Part shown: positions 25,965 through 35,792 of the stretch, piece after piece | How the letters are laid out: each line of letters starts with the position of its first letter | Position numbering within the stretch: position 1 is the first letter of the stretch | NCBI GenBank assembly: GCA_964537925.1 | Contig: CAZICV010000002.1 | Location: 1-64,000, forward strand | DNA from: SLDF01 sp964537925 | Lineage (GTDB): Bacteria > Bacteroidota > Bacteroidia > Chitinophagales > Saprospiraceae | DNA length: 64,000 bases | Direction: 5' to 3' | Made by a program: the position numbers and the translations under genes | The notes under the pieces: generated by a model | The model's database searches: none | Told to the model about the DNA's origin: nothing | What the model saw: only the letters and a program-made list of their open reading frames with translations

Positions 25965-27893
25965 ATGAAATACTGGAGACCGATCCTTATCTGCCTGCTG
26001 GGCATGGTAGTGATGAATGGATGCGTGAAGAAAGACTTCGACGAACCACCATATGTGGATGAGTCGGCAGGCCTGCAAGCCAATGCGACGATAGCGGAGC
26101 TCAAAGCACTGTATAAAGGCGCTCCCATCGAGATCACGGAAGATCTGACGATCTCCGGCGTCGTGGTGGCGGACGATCGTTCGGGCAATTTCTTCAAAAG
26201 CCTCGTGCTGCAGGACGAGACTGCAGGTATCGATATACAGATCGAGCGGGTCGGGCTTTCAGACGACTACCCGATCGGCCGCAGGGTATTTATAAAGGTC
26301 AAGGGGCTATGGCTGGCGTCCAACAACGGTATCGTACAGTTGGGGGCGCAGGTCAATGCGTCGGGTGTGGTGCAGCGTATACCGGATTCGCTGAGGTCCC
26401 AGTATTTCTTCCGCGGGCGGAGAAACCAAGGGACAACTGCGCGTACCGTGCGTATCTCTGATCTCAATACAGCCATGATCAGCACACTGATCCGCCTGGA
26501 AAATGTACAGTTCCCGGACGCGGACCTGGGTACTACGCTCGCCGATGCAGCCAATCGCCAGGCGAAAAACCTCACGATAGAAGATTGTGACGGCAACCGT
26601 ATCATCCTCCGGACAAGTGGTTTTGCCGAATTTGCATGGAGGACGGTGCCGGCCGGTAAAGGAACACTGACGGCAGTCTACAGTGTGTTCGGGGCCGACA
26701 AGCAACTTTTCATACGTGAACTGACCGACTTTGAACTGGATGGTGACCGGTGTGGCTCCAACAGCAACCTGGAGCTGATGCCGATAGCGGATATACGTTC
26801 ATTGTTCAACAATACGGCGGATACGATTGCGCATATACCGGATGGCCGCAAGATCCGGTCTGTGGTAATATCCGATCTGACGAACTCCAATATCACGAAC
26901 CGCAACTGTGTCGTGCAGGATGTGAACGGCGCCGGTATCGTCATACGGTTCGATACACCGCATACGCTCGCGCTGGGCGATGAGGTGGAAGTCGATGTAT
27001 CCGGTGCTTCGATCACAGAGTTCCAGGGGCTCATGCAGCTCAACCTGTCCAACAGTCGCGCCCGTAAGATCGGCCAGGGTACTCTGCCACAGCCCAAGCT
27101 TCGTACAGTGGCACAGATACTGGCTGAGTTTGAAGAGCTGGAATCTCAACTTGTGCGCATAGAGAACACCACCATCTCTAGGACCAGCGGCAATACATAC
27201 AGTGGTGTGGCTACGGTAAGGGATGCATCAGGTACGATCGATTTGTATACAACTTCCTATGCTGCATTCGCAAGTACGCCGATAGCTACAGGTGAAGTAC
27301 AGATCACCGCGATCGTATCCCAGGGTGGCAACCAGAACTCCCGCCAGATCAGTATCCGCAACCTCGGGGATATCACAGGCGGCACCAACCCCGGCGGCGA
27401 TGACGATATCAACCAGACATTTACCGGTCTGCCCAATGATGTGGACTTGGCGCTCGCGGGCTGGAAGAATATTGCGGAGATCGGTTCCCGTGTATGGCGC
27501 GGACGTATATTCAGCGGCAACGGCTATGCCCAGGCAACGGCTTTCAACTCTGCCGATCCGGCCAATGTGACCTGGATGATCACGCCGCCGGTGGTGCTGG
27601 ACGCGCCACGTGTATTGAGTTTCGAATCGGCTTATTTCGCGTGGAGGCATGACGGGCTTGAAGTCTTTGTGTCCAACGACTTCAACGGGACAAATGTAGG
27701 TAACGCGACTTGGACAAAGCTGCCGGCGCGTGTGGCGACCCAGACCGATACGGAGAATGATTTCATTCCATCCGGGGAGATCGATCTGAGCGGGTTCTCA
27801 GGCACGATCCATATCGCTTTCAGATACAGTGGTACAGCTGCTGCCCAGACAACTACATATCGGGTGGATAATGTCGTCGTGAAGAAGAAATAA
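25965..27893 (+). CDS. DUF5689-domain surface lipoprotein
   Basis: 642 aa. Signal with lipobox VMNGC, Cys20. First DUF5689/OB-fold-like unit about residues 42-260 (TIAELKALYKGAPIEITEDL, then TISGVVVADDRSGNFFKSLV). A second related unit lies at about 270-470 (PIADIRSLFNN, IRSVVISDLTNSNITNRNCV). A C-terminal beta-sandwich of the choice-of-anchor type (about 485-640: WKNIAEIGSRVWRGRIFSGN, YRVDNVVVKKK) closes the protein. OB-like folds often bind nucleic acid or sugar; here the partner receptor and nearby phosphodiesterase-type enzymes support nucleic acid, as inference. Confidence 0.82.
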   Translation: MKYWRPILICLLGMVVMNGCVKKDFDEPPYVDESAGLQANATIAELKALYKGAPIEITEDLTISGVVVADDRSGNFFKSLVLQDETAGIDIQIERVGLSDDYPIGRRVFIKVKGLWLASNNGIVQLGAQVNASGVVQRIPDSLRSQYFFRGRRNQGTTARTVRISDLNTAMISTLIRLENVQFPDADLGTTLADAANRQAKNLTIEDCDGNRIILRTSGFAEFAWRTVPAGKGTLTAVYSVFGADKQLFIRELTDFELDGDRCGSNSNLELMPIADIRSLFNNTADTIAHIPDGRKIRSVVISDLTNSNITNRNCVVQDVNGAGIVIRFDTPHTLALGDEVEVDVSGASITEFQGLMQLNLSNSRARKIGQGTLPQPKLRTVAQILAEFEELESQLVRIENTTISRTSGNTYSGVATVRDASGTIDLYTTSYAAFASTPIATGEVQITAIVSQGGNQNSRQISIRNLGDITGGTNPGGDDDINQTFTGLPNDVDLALAGWKNIAEIGSRVWRGRIFSGNGYAQATAFNSADPANVTWMITPPVVLDAPRVLSFESAYFAWRHDGLEVFVSNDFNGTNVGNATWTKLPARVATQTDTENDFIPSGEIDLSGFSGTIHIAFRYSGTAAAQTTTYRVDNVVVKKK

Positions 27894-27927
27894 CCCTTTA
27901 CTCCACAAGTATAAGGAATGAATATCC

Positions 27928-27959
27928 CCGGAGGGGCCTGAGATCTCAGGCCCCTCCGG
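27928..27959 (+). terminator. 32-nt perfect palindrome after the DUF5689 gene
   Basis: CCGGAGGGGCCTGAGA (27928-27943) followed immediately by its exact reverse complement (27944-27959), then CGTTTCTG. It can form a very stable hairpin about 35 nt after the stop, so it is probably the terminator of the receptor/lipoprotein pair. The U-tract is poor. Confidence 0.7.
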
Positions 27960-27997
27960 CGTTTCTGCGGCACTGGTCCGGAAGCTGCGCCTGTCTG

Positions 27998-28005
27998 TAT
28001 TTTTG
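27998..28005 (+). promoter_or_regulatory. Possible -7 box for the PLD-fold gene
   Basis: TATTTTTG matches TAnnTTTG, 37 nt before the ATG at 28043 and just after the palindrome at 27928. The -33 TTG is degenerate (CTG near 27973), so confidence is limited. Confidence 0.35.
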
Positions 28006-28042
28006 CTTATCTTGCCCGGTATCTGTAGTTTTTGCCGAAGAG

Positions 28043-29677
28043 ATGACTATTATTGGGAGAATAGGAGCGCTGTTGTTTTTCGCTATCCTGCAACAGCAGG
28101 TGTACGGCCAGTTCTTCATTCAGCTGGACACAGCTACCCGGACATCACTTAATCTGCGACTGCGTCCGCTCTCCGTCCAGGACTACCTGCTGGTGGACGA
28201 TATGGACGGGAACCGTCTCGACTCCGTCTCGCTGGAGAGCTGCCAGGGGAGCTGTTATCATGAGCTCGCAGATCTTTCGCCTTCTACTGAGTACCTGGTG
28301 CGCCTGTATAGCGGTGGGTCGGTGGTAGAGCTGTTCAGGGGACTCACTTCGTCTGAGAGCAGCGGGGATATAAGTGTTTATTTCACGACGACAGTAGATG
28401 AGCGGATTAGTACAGGGGCCTACGCAGACGGCCTGGGAGGCGAGGTGATCGAGTCCTTGCTCATCGATCATATCGCTGCTGCACGCAGGAGCATCGATGC
28501 TTGTTTTTACAACAACAACCGGCGCGGTATCGTAGATGCACTCAATGTCGCCAGGGCCAGGGGAGTAGTTGTCCGGTATATCACCGGCGATGACACGGCC
28601 AACACCGCTCTGTATAACCCCGAACCGGACTTCCCGGTATTGATGGGTAATACCGGCTCTCCGTTGATGCACCACAAGTTTCTCATCGTGGATGCGGATA
28701 TGCCGGAAGACTGTGTAGTGATCACAGGCGCTACCAATACGACTACCAACCAGATATATAAGGATCACAACAACCTGGTACGCATCCGCGACCGTTCGCT
28801 CGCATATGTATATACCAGGGAGTTCAACGAGATGTGGGGCAGTTCCGGCCCTGAGCCTGACGAGGCGGCCAGCCGTTTCGGGTCGCGCAAGACGGACAAT
28901 ACGCCGCATCACCTGTTCATCGGTGGACGCCGGGTAGAGGTATATTTCTCACCTTCGGACAATACGACCTTTCACATTGTCAATGCGCTGAATACCGCCG
29001 AGCGTGATGTTTATTTTGCTTTACTGACTTTCACAAGGGCCAACCTGGCCCAGACGATCGTAAACCTGCAGAACAATGATGTCTATGTCCGTGGCCTGAT
29101 CAACAATGTCAACGATTCCGGTTCGCGCTTCGATTTTCTGCGTGAAAACGGAATCTTCGTACTCAGGCATGACCTGCCACCTGTGCTCCACCACAAATAT
29201 GCGATCATCGACCCTTCTGCGCCGGATTCGGACCCGATGGTGGTCACCGGTTCACACAATTGGTCCAATGCGGCGGAGAACAACAACGACGAGAATACAC
29301 TGATCATCCATGACGCGGCTATTGCCAATGTGTACATGCAGGAATTCCAGGCGAGATGGTGCGAAGTCTTCCCCGGTGAAGATTGTACATTGCTGATCAG
29401 TGCCGCCCGGGATTATGAGTTGCCGGAAGCACTGCAGTTCCGTTTACTCGGCAACCCCGGCAGGGAGGCGGCGGTACTGGAGGCCGTGTATGCGTTCAAA
29501 GGCGGTTTCCTGACGATCTGCGATGCAGGCGGCCGGGTGCTGCAGGGTTCGACATTGCCGGTTGTAGGTCCGGGAGAGCGCTACCACGCAGATATGCGCT
29601 GGTACCCGCCGGGTCAGTACTTCCTGCATATAAACAGCGAAGGGAAGCGTCATACGCTCCCCTTCATCCTCTACTAA
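28043..29677 (+). CDS. Secreted phospholipase-D-fold protein with T9SS-type tail
   Basis: 544 aa. Signal peptide (MTIIGRIGALLFFAILQQQVYG). Two PLD half-sites: MHHKFLIVDAD (H210-x-K212, D217) with the downstream TGATNTTTNQ, and LHHKYAIID at about 383-385 with TGSHNWSNAAENNNDEN. Both HxK motifs are intact, as in Nuc-type nucleases and phospholipases. A fibronectin-like N-terminal part (about 25-115) precedes them. The last 75 residues (RLLGNPGREAAVLEAVY ... YPPGQYFLHINSEGKRHTLP) look like a type-A T9SS sorting domain, so secretion to the surface or medium is likely. Nuclease action is favoured by context; lipase action is not excluded. Confidence 0.87.
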   Translation: MTIIGRIGALLFFAILQQQVYGQFFIQLDTATRTSLNLRLRPLSVQDYLLVDDMDGNRLDSVSLESCQGSCYHELADLSPSTEYLVRLYSGGSVVELFRGLTSSESSGDISVYFTTTVDERISTGAYADGLGGEVIESLLIDHIAAARRSIDACFYNNNRRGIVDALNVARARGVVVRYITGDDTANTALYNPEPDFPVLMGNTGSPLMHHKFLIVDADMPEDCVVITGATNTTTNQIYKDHNNLVRIRDRSLAYVYTREFNEMWGSSGPEPDEAASRFGSRKTDNTPHHLFIGGRRVEVYFSPSDNTTFHIVNALNTAERDVYFALLTFTRANLAQTIVNLQNNDVYVRGLINNVNDSGSRFDFLRENGIFVLRHDLPPVLHHKYAIIDPSAPDSDPMVVTGSHNWSNAAENNNDENTLIIHDAAIANVYMQEFQARWCEVFPGEDCTLLISAARDYELPEALQFRLLGNPGREAAVLEAVYAFKGGFLTICDAGGRVLQGSTLPVVGPGERYHADMRWYPPGQYFLHINSEGKRHTLPFILY

Positions 29678-29702
29678 GCTGTTCGTATCGAAACCTTTAT
29701 TT

Positions 29703-31607
29703 TCAGTTTTTCGCGGCAGTGGCCGGTATATGTGCGGGGCCGCTGCTCGGAGATAGCCTGAATGCGTCTGCCTGGAGCATCTTTCCGTTGTTGTTGGACT
29801 TGATGATCTCGATGTAAGGCTGTGCCTTCTCATTGGTCAGGTACAGGGTAGTGACGGGCAGCCAGGCCCCGCCGGGCTGTGACTGATCGATGAATATGTG
29901 GAAATGTTCCTCCCCGTTGAATACCGTGATCTGTGCCGAAGGGTCGCTGATCACAAGGTTTGGCATGTTGGCAAAGGGGCTTTTCACCATCGGTGAGTGC
30001 CACTGGAATATATCATACAACCCGGGGGACTGGAGTTCGATCGGTATTCTTATGCTGGAGCCCTTTTTATTTGTAGCGAGCGCCGTACCTCCCTTGAAGT
30101 GCATCTGCGTATTGGGGACCTGTGCGGCTACTTCTGTCCAGTCGCCTTTGATCGTGAACTTTTTCTTGTTGCGGGTGACGTCGATGATCATGTCACCATC
30201 GGCAGCTACGGTGTAGGGTTCCAGCAGCCCATACATGGAGACACACAGAGCTGCGGCATGCTGGTACAGTGTATACAGGTTCCAGTACTTCATATTCTGG
30301 GCGGCTCCGGTGGGGGTTTCATACCACCCGGTCTCCAGGGTCAGCGAGAAGAAGATATTGGGATGTGCAAGCGTATTACGATAGTAGAGTGCATTTTCAC
30401 TGTCTACCCAGTAGTCAGCACAGCGCTCATAGTCAAACTGTTCGCCCGGTCCATAGGAATAGGCGTAGGATCTTCTGCCGGTGGAAGAGGAGTTGCCTCC
30501 GTGCCAGTCATCCGACAGCCTTACCGGGCTGAAGCCCATGAGCTCTTTGTACTGATCCCAGAAGCGCCGCATATGGCTGTCCGATCTTGCATAAGTGCGG
30601 CTCGATGTCGGCAGGTATTTGTCGATAAAGTGAAAACTGCAGGTATCGTTGCCCTTGCAATACTCCGGGAAAGGGGAGTGGCTGTCCAGGAAGAAGCGCA
30701 GCGGATTGGCCTGGCTTGTTTTGTAGATCAGCTCCTGGAGGGCCTTGATCTGCGGATGGCTGATATTGTCGTATGCATTGGGCCCGCCGTTCGTATTGCG
30801 TACGGGGCTGGAGGAGCCCAGGGTCACATTCCAGTCCCAGTTGAGATCCTGCAGTGGAAACTGGTGTGTACCGCGTCCCACGATCCTTTTGCCCGAGAGG
30901 CCTTTGTCCGATGCGTCCACATCTACGATCGGGCATACATAGAAGATACAGCGATCGCGCAGCGACCGGGCTATTTCTTCCTCGGATGTGAGAAAGTCCA
31001 TCATGAACCGTACCGTATGCAGGCCGGGCAGTTCATAAGGGTGCTGGCCGGCCAGTATCCAGACCAGTTGCTTCTCATCATCCGGGATATCGCGGTTGGT
31101 GATCCGGATCACGGGCACTTCCCGGCCTTCCAGGCTTTTGCGTGGCAGCGGAGTGATCTCCGTGCAGGTACCGGGCAGGTCTGCTACATGGCGTAGCATG
31201 TCTCCATATGTATATGGTACCCCGGAAGCAAAATAGCAGCGCTGTGTACCTGCGGATATCTCTATGCTGTATTGGGCGGTATCATGCATGGGCGTATACT
31301 GCCACTCGCCATCATCCAGCCTGTAGGCTGCGAATGCAGGTACCTTATTGAGATCTTCGTGTTCGAGCTTGATTTTCAGTGTACCCGTCTGCAACCGCTC
31401 CAGGCATACGTTGAAATAAGTCTGGTGCATGTTCTGGCCAGAGGGAGGAGCCAGTACGAGAGAGTTCGGGCCGTCAAAATGTTTGACAAATTCGCCGCCG
31501 CGGCCGCTTTTGGGTACCGCCGTGGATACCTTTACCTGGCCGGTGAGTGATAGACAGCAGCAGAGTCCGATGGCGATCTGCCAGAGCCTGTGTGCATGAT
31601 GGATCAT
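29703..31607 (-). CDS. Secreted M14-type zinc carboxypeptidase
   Basis: 634 aa with a signal-like N-terminus. An N-terminal beta domain (about 35-150) resembles the M14 cytosolic-carboxypeptidase N-domain. Zinc site H189-x-x-E192 in AGQHPYELPG with the third ligand H310 in FLDSHSPF. Catalytic Glu in SLTLETGW. The C-terminal part (about 500-625) resembles a golvesin/xanthan-lyase type beta-sandwich, ending ADAFRLSPSS. It is convergent with the PLD-fold gene, only 25 nt between the stops. Likely substrate: peptides or peptide-bearing polymers outside the cell. Confidence 0.82.
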   Translation of the reverse strand: MIHHAHRLWQIAIGLCCCLSLTGQVKVSTAVPKSGRGGEFVKHFDGPNSLVLAPPSGQNMHQTYFNVCLERLQTGTLKIKLEHEDLNKVPAFAAYRLDDGEWQYTPMHDTAQYSIEISAGTQRCYFASGVPYTYGDMLRHVADLPGTCTEITPLPRKSLEGREVPVIRITNRDIPDDEKQLVWILAGQHPYELPGLHTVRFMMDFLTSEEEIARSLRDRCIFYVCPIVDVDASDKGLSGKRIVGRGTHQFPLQDLNWDWNVTLGSSSPVRNTNGGPNAYDNISHPQIKALQELIYKTSQANPLRFFLDSHSPFPEYCKGNDTCSFHFIDKYLPTSSRTYARSDSHMRRFWDQYKELMGFSPVRLSDDWHGGNSSSTGRRSYAYSYGPGEQFDYERCADYWVDSENALYYRNTLAHPNIFFSLTLETGWYETPTGAAQNMKYWNLYTLYQHAAALCVSMYGLLEPYTVAADGDMIIDVTRNKKKFTIKGDWTEVAAQVPNTQMHFKGGTALATNKKGSSIRIPIELQSPGLYDIFQWHSPMVKSPFANMPNLVISDPSAQITVFNGEEHFHIFIDQSQPGGAWLPVTTLYLTNEKAQPYIEIIKSNNNGKMLQADAFRLSPSSGPAHIPATAAKN

Positions 31608-32460
31608 AGCTTCCTTGTTTTGTAAGACCTAATCAGGTTGGTTAAATAAGTAGTGAATCACAACCATAAACACATGCAAAAAATGTGCCATATGTTGTTC
31701 CTGCGACCTTTTTGTTCAAAAAAAGATCGCTTTCGTTGTTCTTGTAAAAGCTAATTTGAAGTAGCTCCTTTCAGTGGAGTGACCGAAGCTATGACGACGA
31801 GATCAAATAAGAGAGCTTTCCTAGTGCTGTCAGGTATTTTACTGAGCCCCTCAAACATCGATGTTACGATATAAAACACTTGCTTTGCTGATGCTTATAT
31901 ATGCTGAACAGGCATTACTTGTTTGTTTTTGTGTGTAATACATGCGCATGTGGGTATAGGAGCGATGAAATTTATTTTGAAAAAGATTGAATTTGTCTAA
32001 AACAACTCGCGCCGAATTGCTATATTGCTGTAGTAAGTCAAAAGGTTTTCGGGCATAATCATTTTAGTTATCACTGGTATGAAATTGCTCTTATCCTTAT
32101 TGCTTCTTTTCATTATCCGTTTTGTTGGTTGAAAGTGAAATTCATATTCTGCCTAGATATAGAATTTGTGTAATGCATATGTCAGTTTGCCTGTATTTAT
32201 CGACGATTGTTTGGATGGTAAAGGGCAGACGGATTTAATGGGTAGTTGAATTTTCGAAATATTTTCAGGTAGGTGCGTAGCGTATTTTTCTTCCCGGTGA
32301 TCAGGCCGTGCAGGATATGGTATGTTGTGTTTGGTCCTGTACGATGGTGGCTTGGTCTGCGGTAGAAAAAAATTAAAGATTTTCAGGTTAATCGCCTTGC
32401 GGCACTTTCCGGGGATTTGTATCCTGACGGAGACAGGCTTGTTTTTTCGGTAAACTTTCT
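31608..32460 (+). other. 853-nt AT-rich gap between divergent genes
   Basis: No gene over 60 codons is supported. Base composition is clearly more AT-rich than in either neighbour. One short frame at 32079-32132 (MKLLLSLLLLFIIRFVG, stop) reads like an isolated signal peptide, perhaps the relic of an exported protein gene. Upstream of the 32461 gene the sequence GGTAAACTTTC only partly resembles a -7 box. The gap presumably holds the promoters of the carboxypeptidase gene and of the RHS-linked operon. Confidence 0.5.
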
Positions 32461-34686
32461 ATGGATCGGATCATGCTACGTCTGCTATTCCTTACAATCT
32501 TGTCGCCCGGCATAATATCGGGTGTCTGGGCTCAGGGCCGGGAGGATACGCTGTATCGTGCTCCGGAACGCAGATGGAATTTCTCGGGGGAGGGTATTTC
32601 GCTGGACTCCGTAAACTCCTGGCTCAGGGAACTGGGTATCAGCCCTGACAGTATGCAGGAGTTTTCAGGAGGATTGGCCGAAGCAATAGGATGGAGGGCC
32701 ATCAGTTCCTCTGTCACCAAGCCGCCTCTATGGTCTGTACGCGGCATAGAATATGCACTCGTTTTTTCAGCCAATGATCACTTCAGCCTTCAACGCGACG
32801 GCTTCTTTCACATGCTGAATATATCGTCCGGGGCAGAGTTGTTCGGTATCCCGGTACGTATAGAGAACAGTATCTTAATGGACCAGCAGGTAGGCAACTC
32901 ACCGTCCTACAGGCATATCGGCAGGATTAGTGCGGACCTCAACCAGTGGAGAAACAATCGTGTGGCGCAAACGGTCTCCGGGCTGAAACGCCCGGGTCTT
33001 TCAGTCGATCCCGGTCTTCTGACCGAACTGAAAGATTACCTGTTGGCACAGGTTACGGAGCGCGTATTGCTGGATCGGCGCATACTGGAAAATGAGCGCA
33101 ACTACAAGGCGCGGTTGGATAGCATAGAGGCAGGTATAAGAGACACGCTCACAGGTGAGGCGGATAAGTACCAAAAGTACCTGGACGCCCTCGTCAGGAT
33201 CAGGGCCGTGTATGAGCAGGTCTATGCCGCCAAGAACAAATACGGTGATTTCCTGGAGAGCAGGATGCGCGATGGAGCGGTGACCCATGCCGGAGATATG
33301 CTGGAAGCCATGCGACAGCGCAGCCAGCTGGGACAGAAAGCGAAGGACTGGTCCGATACCCGCCTGTCGCCGTGGAAGGCCAGGTACAGGAGATGCATGC
33401 AGGCGGTCGGATCAATTGACTACGGTGTACAGAGTCTCAGTGTGTCCAGGTTTACCGCTTGGGGAATTCCCGTTCGGGGACTGGGTGTCAAAGCCGCAGG
33501 AGAAGGATACAACGGACAGGTATTTGCGGGTAAGCTGCTGGGCCGGAGAAACGTATTGCTCGCATACGATCCCCTGCTGAACAACAGGAATGACTGGGGT
33601 GAGATCTACTTGCTCCAGGTAGCCAGGAAAGAGACAGACCGGGCTGTCACGGAGATCACTGTTCAATACGCCAATGATTTCAACCACGGAACAGGCCGGC
33701 AACAAATAGCGCATCCCAACAACCTTGTGGTCTCTGCCCGCTCGACGATGCAGGCCGGTGAGAGACTTTCATTTGAGGCAGAGCTGGCCTATGCCGCTTT
33801 CCTGCCTGTGAGCGACGAAAGTCCGCTCTATGAAGCTCCATCAAAACTGGCGGGTTCTGTCGGCGCGCGGTTCGCCCTGTTCCGATTCCTTCACCTGGTA
33901 TCTCATGCCGAGTACATCGGCCCGCGATTCTTCACATTCGGCAACCCCTACCTGATAGGCGACCGGTGGCTGGCCGATGCGGGTATCGAATATGGTGGAA
34001 AGCGCGTAAGGATACGACTTTCGGGGCAGTACTGGGAGTCGCTGGGCGGGACACAGGCCGGACAGCAACTGCCGCGGCATACACAGCGGAGATGGGTCGC
34101 CGACGGCCAGTGGCGGATCACACAGCGGTTTTCTATGACCGCCAGCTACAGGCCGGTCGTCTTGTTGAGTACGGATCCCGCGGCACAGATCTCAGGCAGC
34201 GGCTTCGAGGTCGATGCGTATACGGTCGGACTCAAATGGCAGGAGAGAAGAAAGCGGCAAACAACGACTCTGTCCCTGCAGATGAGCAATATGAAAAGTC
34301 TGCTCACCGTAGCGGATACTACGTTGCGTACCGGCTTGCTGTACGGGCTCTTACATGGCCAGGTTACCTGGTATGACCGGCACAGTTTGTCCCTGATGAG
34401 TTCGACGGGATTTGACAGCCGGGGATCCATACAGGATATCAATATGGATATAAGTTATATGCTCCAGGGAGATCGGGTAAGTTTGCGTTCAGGTGTCCAG
34501 TTGGTCAGGCTCCCTTTTGACGGGCTCAGGTACGGATTCCTGGCGGCGGCCTCCTTTCCCGTGCTGCGTGCGGTCTCGGCAGGTTTTCAGATCAGTTGCC
34601 TGGCGCCGGCTACACCTGTTGCCACGCTTGGCGGCGGCCTGCAGTATTACGGCAATTGTTCAGTGAATTATAGTATAAACAGATGA
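32461..34686 (+). CDS. Outer-membrane-like protein heading the RHS operon
   Basis: 741 aa, no family recognised. Signal peptide (MDRIMLRLLFLTILSPGIIS ... AQ). Residues about 180-320 are helical and charged (LLTELKDYLLAQVTERVLLD, YKARLDSIEAGIRDTLTGEA), consistent with a coiled coil. Residues about 340-741 show alternating beta-strand patterns with aromatic girdles (GYNGQVFAGKLLGRRNVLLA, RRWVADGQWRITQRFSMTAS), typical of an outer-membrane barrel, and end with short strands rather than a T9SS tail. Its stop overlaps the next ATG (ATGA, 34683-34686). By position it could be the export or docking channel for the RHS proteins; that is inference. Confidence 0.6.
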   Translation: MDRIMLRLLFLTILSPGIISGVWAQGREDTLYRAPERRWNFSGEGISLDSVNSWLRELGISPDSMQEFSGGLAEAIGWRAISSSVTKPPLWSVRGIEYALVFSANDHFSLQRDGFFHMLNISSGAELFGIPVRIENSILMDQQVGNSPSYRHIGRISADLNQWRNNRVAQTVSGLKRPGLSVDPGLLTELKDYLLAQVTERVLLDRRILENERNYKARLDSIEAGIRDTLTGEADKYQKYLDALVRIRAVYEQVYAAKNKYGDFLESRMRDGAVTHAGDMLEAMRQRSQLGQKAKDWSDTRLSPWKARYRRCMQAVGSIDYGVQSLSVSRFTAWGIPVRGLGVKAAGEGYNGQVFAGKLLGRRNVLLAYDPLLNNRNDWGEIYLLQVARKETDRAVTEITVQYANDFNHGTGRQQIAHPNNLVVSARSTMQAGERLSFEAELAYAAFLPVSDESPLYEAPSKLAGSVGARFALFRFLHLVSHAEYIGPRFFTFGNPYLIGDRWLADAGIEYGGKRVRIRLSGQYWESLGGTQAGQQLPRHTQRRWVADGQWRITQRFSMTASYRPVVLLSTDPAAQISGSGFEVDAYTVGLKWQERRKRQTTTLSLQMSNMKSLLTVADTTLRTGLLYGLLHGQVTWYDRHSLSLMSSTGFDSRGSIQDINMDISYMLQGDRVSLRSGVQLVRLPFDGLRYGFLAAASFPVLRAVSAGFQISCLAPATPVATLGGGLQYYGNCSVNYSINR

Positions 34687-35792
34687 AAAAGAACCTATAT
34701 ATGTCAGCCTGTTTACGTTACCTCTGCGGCTTGTGTTGTCTCTTCCTTGCTCTTCGCACGGAAGCCCAGGTCGTGATCTATCCAAAACCGATACCGGAGA
34801 AGACCATCGGCTACGATGACATACTCTCCAATATTACTATCTACAGTGGCCTGACGGCGACGATACCCGGTGAAGTAACTGTCAGGGTATTGTCGGCCGG
34901 TGGACAGGAGTTGATCCTGTTTCGCTCGGAGATCGTGCACCTGCGCCCGGGGGTCAATCAACTCCATATCCGCCAGTCGCTCAGGACGGTGCAGTATAGC
35001 GGTTCTTCTTCTTTCAACAATTTTGCCCGCCAGCAGCAGGGGCTGCCTTATGGACAGTACGAGATATGCTATTCGTTCTACGGGGTGGCTGAGCAGGTAG
35101 TCCTGGATGAGCGATGCGAGTCTAACCGGTCTGTGCCGCTGGTGCCCGTGCAGATCGAGTCGCCGGCTGCGGGAGCTGTCCTGGACGAATGCCAGGTACT
35201 GCTCACCTGGAGTCCCCCGATGCCGGCCGGGGGGGACCTGACGTACCGGGTCCGCATAGTGGAGTTGGACGGCGCACGCTCGGCAATGGCAGCGCTTGCC
35301 CAGCGCCCGGCAGTAGCGGATATCACTCAGCTACGGGGCCATTCGTACGCCATCGGCACACACCTGCCCGGTCTCCGCAACAAGCAGCTCTACGCCTGGG
35401 AGGTGATCGCCTACAGGGACGGCGAGCCTGTTTCTTCCGGTGAACCGGGGACATTCAGCTTTGACTGTGGCGGTGATGTATCCGGCCTGATGATGGCGCC
35501 TGCCGACACTTATGTACAGATGCAGCCCTGGTTTGCCAACTGTTATCATGCATCGGGCAGTACACTGCGCCTGCTATATGTACATAAAAGCGGCCATGCC
35601 TCCGTCCCTTACAGGATCGTACGCGTGGACACGACTCCCAATACGGTCATATCCACCGGGACCTTTACCGTACAGTTCGGGGCCAATCTCATAGATCATT
35701 CCATCGCTGCCCTGGTGACCAACGGCGTCTACCACATTGTGGTCCGGGATCATCACCAGGACGAATATGGACTAGAATTCAGAAAGATATGA
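34683..35792 (+). CDS. Secreted TANFOR/fibronectin-like protein
   Basis: 369 aa with a signal peptide (MKKNLYMSACLRYLCGLCCL ... EAQ). Residues about 30-165 form a beta-rich unit ending LPYGQYEICYSFYGVAEQVV, with a Cys pair further on. Residues about 170-265 are fibronectin-III-like (PAAGAVLDECQVLLTWSPPM, YAWEVIAYRDGEPVSSGEPG). The block order recalls the TANFOR domain of Bacteroidota secreted proteins. It overlaps the genes on both sides by 4 nt, so it is translated as part of the operon. Likely an adaptor or adhesin-like envelope component; function unknown. Confidence 0.55.
   Translation: MKKNLYMSACLRYLCGLCCLFLALRTEAQVVIYPKPIPEKTIGYDDILSNITIYSGLTATIPGEVTVRVLSAGGQELILFRSEIVHLRPGVNQLHIRQSLRTVQYSGSSSFNNFARQQQGLPYGQYEICYSFYGVAEQVVLDERCESNRSVPLVPVQIESPAAGAVLDECQVLLTWSPPMPAGGDLTYRVRIVELDGARSAMAALAQRPAVADITQLRGHSYAIGTHLPGLRNKQLYAWEVIAYRDGEPVSSGEPGTFSFDCGGDVSGLMMAPADTYVQMQPWFANCYHASGSTLRLLYVHKSGHASVPYRIVRVDTTPNTVISTGTFTVQFGANLIDHSIAALVTNGVYHIVVRDHHQDEYGLEFRKI

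Noticed and set aside
30000..31196. 399-aa plus-strand open frame opposite the M14 carboxypeptidase
   Set aside because: The minus-strand gene has signal, zinc site and catalytic Glu in order; the plus frame is its complement shadow.
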